This document shows positions 17,124 through 24,346 of a DNA stretch of 64,000 nt, piece after piece (within the stretch, counting starts at the first letter, position 1; the number at the start of each line of letters is the position of its first letter). The stretch lies in NCBI GenBank assembly GCA_910587765.1, contig CAJUNR010000013.1:40032-104031 (forward strand), in the 5' to 3' direction. Below the pieces are notes generated by a model. It searched no databases. It was not told the DNA's origin and saw only the letters and a program-made list of their open reading frames with translations. A program made the translations under genes and the position numbers. The stretch comes from an uncultured Lachnospiraceae bacterium (GTDB lineage Bacteria > Bacillota > Clostridia > Lachnospirales > Lachnospiraceae).

Positions 17124-17789
17124 ATGTTTCAGTATCTGGTAAATGCAGAAGGCGGGCTGACGACGGGCGGCTATGCGGTCTGTATCGCGGCGGGCGTGCT
17201 TCTGTTTCTGCTGGCGATCTTTTTTGCGGGAAAAAATTCCGGGAAGAGCAGGGCGTCTACAAAGCAATTGATCTTCTGCGCAGCTTCGATGGCGCTTGCT
17301 TTTGTGACTTCGTATATCAAGATTTTCGAGATGCCCTGGGGAGGAAGCGTGACGCTTTGCAGCATGCTCTTTATCGTCATGGCGGCCAACTGGTACGGGG
17401 TGAGGACCGGGGTGCTGGTAGGGCTTGCCTACGGGATTCTGCAGTTTATTCAGGAACCTTATGTGCTCTCGCTCTTTCAGGTGTGCTGCGACTATGTTCT
17501 GGCCTTTGCAGCGCTCGGAGTGGCCGGTTTTTTCTCCAGAAGCCCGCGCGGACTGGTGAAGGGGTATATCGCGGCTGTGCTCGCGCGGGGAGCGTTTCAT
17601 GCGCTGGGCGGCTATCTGTACTGGATGAGCTATATGCCGGACAATTTTCCGCAGGCTCTGAAAAGCGTGTATCCTATCGTATATAATTACAGTTTTCTGC
17701 TGGCGGAGGCGCTGATTACGGCGGCGGTGATCTCTGTGCCCGCGGTAGCGTCGGCGCTCAGTCAGGTGAAACGGACAGCGGTCTCATAA
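17124..17789 (+). CDS. thiT: Thiamine-specific ECF substrate-binding protein ThiT
   Basis: Membrane S component that captures thiamine and docks on EcfA1A2T. The 221-residue protein has about six hydrophobic segments; diagnostic residues are SMALAFVTSYIKIFEMPWGGSVT, where aromatic and polar residues contact thiamine, WYGVRTGVLVGLAYG, and YWMSYMPDNF near residue 170. It is controlled by the TPP riboswitch directly upstream. No ATPase gene is adjacent, so it probably uses the ECF module at 10.7-13.2 kb. Confidence 0.94.
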   Translation: MFQYLVNAEGGLTTGGYAVCIAAGVLLFLLAIFFAGKNSGKSRASTKQLIFCAASMALAFVTSYIKIFEMPWGGSVTLCSMLFIVMAANWYGVRTGVLVGLAYGILQFIQEPYVLSLFQVCCDYVLAFAALGVAGFFSRSPRGLVKGYIAAVLARGAFHALGGYLYWMSYMPDNFPQALKSVYPIVYNYSFLLAEALITAAVISVPAVASALSQVKRTAVS

Positions 17790-17918
17790 GCGCAGGCGGT
17801 ACGGGTCTCCGACCTGCTGCCGCAGGCGATTCTATATGACCGGATGCGGTGACCATTCAAACGTTATCGGAACGGCTGGTGCGGCGGAGATTTTGCGGAG
17901 GATTCTCCGTATTAGTTC

Positions 17919-17947
17919 TTGCCAGAAAATGATACATCACGTATAAT
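17919..17947 (+). promoter_or_regulatory. Promoter for guaA
   Basis: TTGCCA at 17919-17924, a 17-base spacer and TATAAT at 17942-17947, giving a leader of about 25 bases before the guaA TTG start. Confidence 0.75.
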
Positions 17948-17978
17948 ATTTTCAATAGATACCGAGGAGGAAGACGGT

Positions 17979-19520
17979 TTGGCAAGAGAAATGGTCATCG
18001 TACTGGATTTTGGCGGACAGTATAATCAACTGATTGCGCGCAGAGTCCGAGAATGTAATGTTTATTGTGAAGTACATCCATACACGTTAAGCCTTGAAAA
18101 GATAAAGGAGATGAATCCGAAGGGGATTATCTTCACAGGCGGCCCCAACAGCGTCTATGACGAGGCTTCGCCTTATTATCGGAAGGAAATCTTTGAGATT
18201 GGTATCCCGATCCTGGGGATCTGCTACGGTTCACAGCTGATCGCCTGGAGTCTGGGCGGAAAGGTGGAAACGGCGCCAGTCAGCGAGTATGGGCATACAA
18301 AAGTGGAAGTAGACAAGTCATCCGTTCTTTTTAAAGATGTGGAATTTTCCACGGTGGCATGGATGAGTCATACAGATTATATCGCACAGGTTCCGGAAGG
18401 GTTTCGGGTGACGGCCCATACGCCGGTCTGCCCGGTGGCGGCTATGGAGTGTCCGGAGAGGAAGATCTACGCGACGCAGTTTCATCCGGAGGTCATGCAC
18501 ACAAAGGAGGGGCATAAGATGTTCCGGAGATTTGTGTATGATGTATGCGGATGTGCGGGAGACTGGCAGATGGGTTCTTTCGTGGAGGAGACAATCCGGC
18601 AGATCCGGGAGAAGGTAGGAAACAGAAAAGTGCTCTGCGCCCTGTCGGGGGGGGTGGATTCTTCCGTGGCGGCCGTTCTTCTGTCCAAAGCCATCGGAAA
18701 GCAGCTCACCTGTGTCTTCGTGGATCACGGGCTTCTGCGCAAAAACGAAGGGGACGAGGTGGAAGCGGTCTTCGGCCCTCAGGGAGCGTATGAATTGAAC
18801 TTTATTCGTGTAAACGCCCGGCAGAGATATTATGAGAAGCTGAAGGGAGTTACGGAACCGGAGCAGAAGAGGAAGATCATCGGCGAAGAGTTTATCCGCG
18901 TCTTCGAGGAGGAGGCGAAGAAGATCGGCGCCGTGGACTTTCTGGTGCAGGGAACTATTTACCCGGATGTGATCGAGTCGGGGCTGGGGAAGTCCGCCGT
19001 GATCAAATCCCATCACAATGTCGGCGGTCTTCCGGATGTGGTGGATTTTAAGGAGATCATCGAGCCGCTGCGGATGCTGTTCAAGGATGAGGTGAGAAAG
19101 GCCGGACTGGAGCTCGGCATTCCGGAATATCTGGTCTATCGTCAGCCGTTCCCGGGACCGGGGCTCGGCATCCGGATTATCGGGGAAGTGACGGAGGAAA
19201 AGATCCGCATCGTCCAGGACGCAGACGCCATCTACCGCGAGGAGATTGCAAAAGCCGGTCTGGACAAAGGGCTGGGGCAGTATTTTGCAGGACTTACGAA
19301 TATGCGTTCCGTCGGGGTTATGGGGGATTTTCGGACCTATGACTATGCTGTGGCGCTGAGAGCCGTGAACACCAGTGATTTCATGACCGCGGAGTGCGCA
19401 GAGCTTCCGTACGAGGTGCTGTTCAAGGTGACAAGCCGGATTATCAACGAAGTGAAGGGAGTGAACCGGGTGGTGTATGATCTGACGAGTAAGCCGCCGG
19501 GGACGATTGAGTTCGAGTAA
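17979..19520 (+). CDS. guaA: GMP synthase (glutamine-hydrolysing)
   Basis: Converts XMP to GMP with glutamine and ATP. A 513-residue protein with an N-terminal glutamine amidotransferase (catalytic Cys in GICYGSQLIA, His/Glu in TQFHPEV), an ATP pyrophosphatase domain with the P-loop ALSGGVDSSVAA, and the C-terminal dimerisation domain ending SKPPGTIEFE. The start is a TTG with GAGGAGG eight bases upstream; the first ATG (17991) is too far from it. The 3' end of guaA is a known integration target for mobile elements, and an integrase gene lies 76 bases beyond the stop. Confidence 0.96.
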   Translation: MAREMVIVLDFGGQYNQLIARRVRECNVYCEVHPYTLSLEKIKEMNPKGIIFTGGPNSVYDEASPYYRKEIFEIGIPILGICYGSQLIAWSLGGKVETAPVSEYGHTKVEVDKSSVLFKDVEFSTVAWMSHTDYIAQVPEGFRVTAHTPVCPVAAMECPERKIYATQFHPEVMHTKEGHKMFRRFVYDVCGCAGDWQMGSFVEETIRQIREKVGNRKVLCALSGGVDSSVAAVLLSKAIGKQLTCVFVDHGLLRKNEGDEVEAVFGPQGAYELNFIRVNARQRYYEKLKGVTEPEQKRKIIGEEFIRVFEEEAKKIGAVDFLVQGTIYPDVIESGLGKSAVIKSHHNVGGLPDVVDFKEIIEPLRMLFKDEVRKAGLELGIPEYLVYRQPFPGPGLGIRIIGEVTEEKIRIVQDADAIYREEIAKAGLDKGLGQYFAGLTNMRSVGVMGDFRTYDYAVALRAVNTSDFMTAECAELPYEVLFKVTSRIINEVKGVNRVVYDLTSKPPGTIEFE

Positions 19521-19525
19521 AGAAA

Positions 19526-19569
19526 AAAGAGCCGATAAACCTTGAATTTACAAGGAAAATCGGCTCTTT
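19526..19569. terminator. Bidirectional terminator between guaA and the integrase
   Basis: AAAGAGCCGAT (19526-19536) pairs with ATCGGCTCTTT (19559-19569), with an inner CCTTG/CAAGG stem. It has A-tract and T-tract flanks suited to terminating both guaA (+) and the integrase (-). Confidence 0.85.
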
Positions 19570-19596
19570 ATTTTGTTCTGCGGTACTAAAATGGTA

Positions 19597-20667
19597 CTAT
19601 TTTAGCTGCTGGAGCTTTTCGGCCACTTCATCCCGCTTATGCGGGAACAGGTGTGAGTAAGTGTTCAGTGTGGTCTCCACCTTCTCATGGCCCAGCCGGT
19701 CAGCGATGGCCAGAGGGGAGAAGCCCAGCTCGATCAGAAGACTGGCAAGAGAGTGCCGGATATCATGCAGGCGGATACGCTTCACTTCTCCGTCTTTAGT
19801 TCCCCGCACCATCTCATGTTCAAAAAAGGACTTGGTGCAGGGAAATATGCGGTCATGCTTATGGAGCCCGTAGAGCCGCCCTGTATAGGCTTTCAGCTCG
19901 TCCCGAAGAAACTCCGGTATAGATACCGTGCGGATGCTCTTCGGTGTCTTGGGAGGCGTCACAACGTCCCTTCCGCCTATGTGCTGATAGGATTTGCTGA
20001 TGTTCAGCGTGCATTCCTCAAAGTCGATATCGACATATTCCAGGGCGAGAAGTTCGCCTATACGCAGGCCGGTATAATACAGAATCAGGAACCCGGCCCG
20101 TGCCTGTGGCTTATCCGATACTTTTTCAAGGAACTGTTTAAACTCTTCCGTCGTCCAGAACTGCATCTCGTCGGCGTGGCTTTTGCCGATGCTCCCGGCC
20201 TTCCTGCAGGGGTTCTCTTTCAGATTGTAGTACCGGACTGCATAATTCAGGATGGCGGTGAGCTGGTTGTTGATCGTCTTCAGATAGGTTTCCGAATATG
20301 GTTTCCCGTTCTCGTCCTGGTAGGAGATCAGGCCGTTCTGCCACTTCCGGATGTGGGCGGGTGTGATCTGGGAGACCGGGAGCTTTCCGAAGAAGGGAAG
20401 CAGCTTTTTGCTGATGACGTACTGTTTCTGCACAAAGGTATGCTCCCGGAGCCGGTGCTTCATGTCCTCATTGTAAATCTGTACAAAGTTCTCAAAGGTC
20501 ATGGACAGATCGGCCTGCTGAGTCTCCAGAAAGTTCCGCTCCCACTCTTTGGCGTCTCTCTGCAGCTTAGAGCCCCGCTTTTTCTTCTGCTTTCTGGTCC
20601 CGGTGTAATCGGTATAATAGTATTTGCAGTACCATGATTTGGTTTTTTCGTCATAGTAAGACGGCAT
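19597..20667 (-). CDS. Tyrosine-type site-specific integrase
   Basis: A 356-residue phage/ICE-type recombinase. It has an N-terminal arm-binding region (MPSYYDEKTKSWYCKYYY..., then KKKRGSK), a SAM-like core-binding domain (about 60-165) and a C-terminal catalytic domain. Visible active-site residues are Arg in TGLRIGELLAL, HDIRH (His301, Arg304), LGHEKVETT (His327) and the nucleophile Tyr337 in LNTYSHL. The full set is present, so the enzyme may be active. It is transcribed toward guaA. Confidence 0.93.
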   Translation of the reverse strand: MPSYYDEKTKSWYCKYYYTDYTGTRKQKKKRGSKLQRDAKEWERNFLETQQADLSMTFENFVQIYNEDMKHRLREHTFVQKQYVISKKLLPFFGKLPVSQITPAHIRKWQNGLISYQDENGKPYSETYLKTINNQLTAILNYAVRYYNLKENPCRKAGSIGKSHADEMQFWTTEEFKQFLEKVSDKPQARAGFLILYYTGLRIGELLALEYVDIDFEECTLNISKSYQHIGGRDVVTPPKTPKSIRTVSIPEFLRDELKAYTGRLYGLHKHDRIFPCTKSFFEHEMVRGTKDGEVKRIRLHDIRHSLASLLIELGFSPLAIADRLGHEKVETTLNTYSHLFPHKRDEVAEKLQQLK

Positions 20668-20809
20668 AAAAATCAGTCCTTTCTTAAAAATGAGTGCATT
20701 TCATAAGGGACTGTGGTATACTGTCTGTGGGTGCATACTGTACAGTCCTTTGTGCGGTGTTGCGGCCGCTCCGGTGTTGGCGCGTCGGGGCGGTCTTTTA
20801 AATTTGTGG

Positions 20810-20838
20810 TTGAAAAATCTGCATATATATCATATAAT
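20810..20838 (+). promoter_or_regulatory. Promoter of the putative antitoxin RNA
   Basis: TTGAAA at 20810-20815, a 17-base spacer and TATAAT at 20833-20838. Transcription would run toward the toxin gene from about 20845. Confidence 0.65.
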
Positions 20839-20844
20839 ATGCTT

Positions 20845-20957
20845 AACAGGACAGCCGGAAGGTGAGTTGCGGTCACCCGTCCCGGCGAATGATTAAGTTA
20901 GACCCATAGAAATAGTCGTCCAGTCATTGCCAGTGAGCGGGACGGCTATTTCTTATT
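20845..20957 (+). ncRNA. Putative antisense antitoxin RNA
   Basis: It would start near 20845 and end at a hairpin formed by AAATAGTCGTCC (20910-20921) and GGGACGGCTATTT (about 20939-20951), followed by T-rich sequence. The 3' part is complementary to the end of the toxin mRNA, the convergent layout of TxpA/RatA-type systems. A short frame of 68 codons on this strand (20690-20896) has no ribosome binding site and is not considered coding. Confidence 0.5.
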
Positions 20958-21029
20958 TTTCAGATTCAGAATCGCAACGATCAGAAGACCAGCGGTCAGT
21001 ATAATCATAAATTCCTCATATGTACTCAT
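20946..21029 (-). CDS. Small holin-like type I toxin peptide
   Basis: A 27-residue peptide: MSTYEEFMII, one hydrophobic helix (LTAGLLIVAIL), then NLKNKK. This short polar head, single membrane helix and basic tail is the pattern of the holin-like / TxpA-BsrG toxin group. AAAGGGG lies nine to ten bases before the ATG. The convergent transcript described above overlaps its 3' end. The promoter is probably the -10 at 21099-21104. Confidence 0.7.
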   Translation of the reverse strand: MSTYEEFMIILTAGLLIVAILNLKNKK

Positions 21030-21078
21030 AATAATCGACCCCTTTCCGCAAGACTCGGAACGGGTGAGAGCACGTCCC

Positions 21079-21106
21079 CCGGCTGTCCGGGTAAGCATAT
21101 TATATT
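21079..21106 (-). promoter_or_regulatory. Toxin promoter region, inverted copy of the antitoxin promoter region
   Basis: Read on the minus strand this stretch is AATATAATATGCTTA followed by CCCGGACAGCCGG. It matches 25 of 28 bases of plus-strand 20831-20858 (ATATAATATGCTTA, then GGACAGCCGG). Both copies contain TATAAT and the first transcribed bases, so the two facing transcripts begin alike. No good -35 is visible for this minus-strand copy. Confidence 0.5.
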
Positions 21107-21171
21107 GTCAGGGTGCGGGTGCTGCCGATCAGGGCGGCGGGGTGTGGTTATTGACCATGATTTTGTGGTAA

Positions 21172-21558
21172 CTACTGGTCATCATATTTTTTTTTGTATT
21201 CTGGGATAGAGGCAACTAATTGCACCTGTGATACCGCACATTGCTTTCCATTCAAATTTAGTTCATTAAAGGCATCTAATAAATCCATTAAATAGACATC
21301 ATTTAAAATTTTATTTTTATCTGGATGAGGTTGAAAATCGTCTGAGTTTGTAAATGGCTTAAATGGTATTTCAATCAAATCGTAGGTGTCAACTTTTAAA
21401 GCACTTGCAATTCGGGTCAGGGTTTCTATTTTGGGATTTTGCTTTCCACTTTCATATTTACGAATATTAGCTTCATTTATTCCGCATAATTCCCCTAATC
21501 TTCTTTGGGTTAGTCCTTTTTTTTTGCGTATACGCTTAATATTTTCACCGACAGTCAT
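21172..21558 (-). CDS. XRE-family transcriptional regulator
   Basis: A 128-residue protein whose first 65 residues form a Cro/CI helix-turn-helix (GENIKRIRKKKGLTQRRLGE, EANIRKYESGKQNPKIETL), followed by a C-terminal part without recognised domain. The ATG at 21558 has AGGAG eight bases upstream; an earlier in-frame ATG is too close to it. Its A+T-rich coding sequence differs from the flanking chromosome, in line with an acquired element. It probably represses element genes. Confidence 0.85.
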   Translation of the reverse strand: MTVGENIKRIRKKKGLTQRRLGELCGINEANIRKYESGKQNPKIETLTRIASALKVDTYDLIEIPFKPFTNSDDFQPHPDKNKILNDVYLMDLLDAFNELNLNGKQCAVSQVQLVASIPEYKKKYDDQ

Positions 21559-21725
21559 TATCATATCTCCTGTTTTTTGTCTAGTATAACACAAATATTA
21601 AATAAATAACAGATCGGGAAAACTCTTTTTATACACTTAAAAGGTTGCTTTATATCTGATATAGTGCATTATAACAGATTGTTTTGAATCTGACAAGAAC
21701 AAAATAAATAAAGGAGGAAAGTTAA

Positions 21726-21938
21726 TTGCCAGTAATGACAAATCTTAGAGCAAGCCAGGACAAGGTGCAGTTGGAAATGGCAAGGAAAGGAATGAATCCT
21801 TATGATTTGTGCAGTAAAGCAGGTATCAGCTATGCGTCTTATCGCAGGATTATGAAGACAGGCATGTGTAAGATTGCCACACTCGGAAATATTGCAAAGG
21901 CTCTCGGTGTTGATGTGACCGCAATTTTAGAAGAATAG
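21726..21938 (+). CDS. Small helix-turn-helix regulator
   Basis: A 70-residue XRE-like protein of the kind found on conjugative elements: QDKVQLEMARKGMNPYDLCSKAGISYASYRRI, then ATLGNIAKALGVDVTAILEE. A TTG at 21726 is placed eight bases after AGGAGG (21712-21717); an ATG at 21735 would be 17 bases away. It diverges from the XRE gene on the minus strand across a 170-base A+T-rich gap that probably holds both promoters. Confidence 0.75.
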   Translation: MPVMTNLRASQDKVQLEMARKGMNPYDLCSKAGISYASYRRIMKTGMCKIATLGNIAKALGVDVTAILEE

Positions 21939-21957
21939 GAGGCGAAGCTGTGACATT

Positions 21958-22516
21958 TGGCAATGTTATCCGGCTTTACTGTAAAGATTGCCGTTCGGAC
22001 AATCTCGCCATAAAGAGGTTCCAGGTCGCAGGGGTGTTTGAACATGATATCTGTTGCGCACTCGATCTGTTGGACCGTTCATGTATAACCAGGGCCAGGG
22101 GTTTGCGCCACAGGGCAGTAGCGCTTTGCAAGGACATTCAGGATTTTATGCAGGTCTTCGGGACTGATCCGATCAGAAAGCTTCTGGGCCGCTTCAATAT
22201 CAGAGATTTCGAGAAAGGCATTATCCTGCATGCGGTCATCTTTACGGAAGGCGTGGAGCTTACGGATAAACTCAATCTCAATGCCGTTTTCATCAGCGAT
22301 ATGCTGAGCATTTGAGCGGACTTGTTCCGTAAGGGACTGAGAGAAATTAGCGAAATCAAAAATACGGATCTTGTTGGCCTTGAGATAGCCGGCCATGCCT
22401 TCGGCATGGCTCCAACCGGGGGTATAGCCCTGGATGATCATACGGTCATAACAGGTAATCGTACCGTAAATCTTGTCAGCATATTTATCCGTAAGTAACA
22501 TCAACATATCCTCCAT
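21958..22516 (-). pseudogene. Broken element-associated gene with in-frame stop and deletions
   Basis: From 22516 the frame reads LTDKYADKIYGTITCYDRMI, then GYTPGWSHAEGM, HAFRKDDRMQ, DNAFLEISDIEAAQKLSDRI and AKRYCPV, ending at TGA (22081-22079). The same frame continues beyond the stop with QQIECATDIMF, LEPLYGEIVRTAIFTVKPDN up to about 21959, where the match to the family ends. From memory the intact proteins exceed 400 residues and have Trp at the stop and a long segment between KDDR and DNAF. So three lesions are likely: an internal deletion, a TGG-to-TGA change, and loss of the C-terminal half. The family's function is unknown to me. Confidence 0.65.
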
Positions 22517-22830
22517 GGTTTTTCTTTATTGTACTTGAAACCTGGAGGTAATGTAAAAACTTTTCCAGTTTATCCGGGTTAGGGGTATCTATCCCCAAAG
22601 TAGAAATTGGCGATCTGGACCGGATATCAATCAGAGCCTTATCGCCCTTTAGAAAGTTGGAGAAGATCTGGACGAATTGAAGTCGGCAGCGCCGTAGCTA
22701 TGCAGGAGCAGGATCTGCCAAAAGGGAAAGCAACTAAAAGGAATTTGCTGAAATAATTCTTTGGCTGTTAAAGCAGTAGATATAATAAATGGTGCCGCTT
22801 ATCTGTTTGGAAAGGAAAGTTTCTTTTTTT
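22517..22830. other. Gene-free stretch with a possible decayed coding remnant
   Basis: No intact gene is seen. Around 22600-22760 the plus strand reads RISIRALSPFRKLEKIW in one frame, and after a shift VAMQEQDLPKGKATKRNLLK before a stop at about 22757. This looks like the frameshifted tail of a lost gene, not identified. The rest is A+T-rich and leads to the promoter at 22837. Confidence 0.35.
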
Positions 22831-22836
22831 CTTGTC

Positions 22837-22865
22837 TTGACAGCAAAGCGGAAATCTTATATGCT
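22837..22865 (+). promoter_or_regulatory. Promoter for the Rpn-like gene
   Basis: TTGACA at 22837-22842, a 17-base spacer and TATGCT at 22860-22865. Confidence 0.65.
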
Positions 22866-22984
22866 GAAAACGTCTAAGATAATAAATCAATTCTCATAAG
22901 TCGATGCTCCATGACGAAATTTCCCGATTTTTATACAGCGAACAAGGTTCGTATGCCTGGTTTGAAGATGAGAGGAGAAAATAT

Positions 22985-23746
22985 ATGTATCTTAATCGCG
23001 ACGCATGGATGCTGGAGAAGATATTTCATCTTTCGGACCGTGCCCTGATCCGGATGGTGAATCATCTTTTCAGGAAAGAATATGAGGATGGAGAATGTAT
23101 ACAAAAGGAGTGGGGAGGAGCGGGAGCCATCCGCATATGTCTGACGGTAGGCTGTGCGAACCGCTATGAATTTCGGATGCGCCGTCTGGGAGGATGCCTG
23201 CAGATCTGTGCGCAGGACAGGGGCTGCCGGTTTTACTATGAAGATGCGGCGGTACATCCGGCACTGCAGATCGGAGAATCCGGAACCACCTGTTTTGGGA
23301 AAAATATCAGGGACGAGTACGGTATGGTGCTGGAATTTCTGGGACCGGAGCGGGTCGTCCTTCCGGTCTACAACATCACGGTCAGCGACCGTTCCGCATG
23401 GAGGCTTGAGGAGGCCGGACTGATTCTTTTTCTCCCCTTTTTGTCCTACTGCTTCGCGGCGGAGCCGGAGCTGCCGGAAATAAGGCAGGAGTCGTTGAAA
23501 TCTTTTGTGATACGTGATATAGTGGGGGCACTCCATGTGAGCATGAAAAAAGGAGACCTGACGGTATTTGACGTCCAGAAGCTGAAACAGTGCTGCCGGA
23601 GCATGATTTTCCGGATTCTGTCCGGAGAAGGATGGATGCAGGATCTGGAGCTTCAGGAGCTGATTCTGGATGCGCTGGACGCGGATATCGGACTGCTGGA
23701 ACATATGTTCCGGGCAGAAGATGTCAGGAGAGAACGGATTTTTTGA
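22985..23746 (+). CDS. Uncharacterised protein resembling the Rpn/PD-(D/E)XK-like family
   Basis: A 253-residue soluble protein that I do not firmly recognise. The order DRALIRMVNHLFRKEY, a charged ICLTVGCANRYEFRMR strand region, MVLEFLGPERVVLPVYNITVSDRSAW, and AGLILFLPFLSYCF recalls clostridial proteins annotated as Rpn-family recombination-promoting nucleases, but the catalytic Asp/Glu-x-Lys motif is not evident. AGGAG seven bases before 22985 supports this start; an in-frame ATG at 22904 would add 27 residues but lacks a ribosome binding site. It may belong to the chromosome or to the outer end of the element. Confidence 0.6.
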   Translation: MYLNRDAWMLEKIFHLSDRALIRMVNHLFRKEYEDGECIQKEWGGAGAIRICLTVGCANRYEFRMRRLGGCLQICAQDRGCRFYYEDAAVHPALQIGESGTTCFGKNIRDEYGMVLEFLGPERVVLPVYNITVSDRSAWRLEEAGLILFLPFLSYCFAAEPELPEIRQESLKSFVIRDIVGALHVSMKKGDLTVFDVQKLKQCCRSMIFRILSGEGWMQDLELQELILDALDADIGLLEHMFRAEDVRRERIF

Positions 23747-23790
23747 TGCCCCTCATATGGAAAATCAGATTATGGAATGAGGTAAAGCGT

Positions 23791-24342
23791 ATGAAAAAGA
23801 ACGGTCTGATGGTGCTGCTGGCGGCGGTGTGTCTGCTGGCGGGCTGCGGGAAGAAAGACGCGTCTTTGAAAGACACGGAAAGCGGGTATCGGGAGGATGT
23901 CTCCGCGCAGAGCCTGGTGGAGGCGGTGGCTTCGGAGCTCTCGGATGAATACTGGGCGGACGCGGAGCTTTCGCCGGAATTTCTGGACGACTGGTACGGG
24001 ATTTCCGAGGAGATGTATGAGGATTTCTACGGGCAGACGCCGATGATTTCCGCCAATGTGGATTCGCTGATCGTCGTCAAGGCTTCCGGGGAACATCTGG
24101 AGGACGTGCAGAACGCACTGGATACTTACCGGGAAGCGATGGTTCAGGATACCTTTCAGTATCCTGTGAATATTCCCAAGCTTCAGGCTTCCCGGATTGC
24201 TACTTACGGAAGATATGTATGCTTTGTACAGTTGGGGGGGTCGATGGAAGGAATCGAGGATGACGATGAAGCGGCGATTGAGGCCTGCCGGAAAATGAAC
24301 GAGCGCGCGTTGTCCGTGATCGAAGGAAAATTAACGGAGTAG
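23791..24342 (+). CDS. DUF4358-type lipoprotein
   Basis: A 183-residue lipoprotein: MKKNGLMVLLAAVCLLAGCG with the lipobox Cys at residue 20, then a domain with LDDWYGISEEMYEDF and SANVDSLIVVKASGEHLEDVQNAL, a pattern I associate with DUF4358. It lies four bases before the MBOAT gene. The family often accompanies MBOAT and DHHW genes, so a role in surface glycan acetylation is inferred from context. Confidence 0.75.
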   Translation: MKKNGLMVLLAAVCLLAGCGKKDASLKDTESGYREDVSAQSLVEAVASELSDEYWADAELSPEFLDDWYGISEEMYEDFYGQTPMISANVDSLIVVKASGEHLEDVQNALDTYREAMVQDTFQYPVNIPKLQASRIATYGRYVCFVQLGGSMEGIEDDDEAAIEACRKMNERALSVIEGKLTE

Positions 24343-24346
24343 GACA

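Larger units (their letters stand above)
19580..22520. mobile_element. Decayed integrative element at the 3' side of guaA
   Basis: The stretch holds a tyrosine integrase pointing back at guaA, a type I toxin-antitoxin locus, two small helix-turn-helix proteins and a broken gene of a family found on clostridial elements. It has no relaxase, replication or cargo genes, and is more A+T-rich from about 21.1 to 21.8 kb than the chromosome around it. The outer boundary is inferred; I could not find a direct repeat of the guaA end between 22.5 and 23.0 kb. Confidence 0.6.

Noticed and set aside
20690..20896. Open frame of 68 codons upstream of the toxin locus
   Set aside because: No ribosome binding site; it crosses the antitoxin promoter.
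22517..22985. Right end of the integrative element as a direct repeat of the guaA 3' end
   Set aside because: I looked for GAGTTCGAGTAA and neighbouring sequence and found no convincing match, so the boundary is left open.
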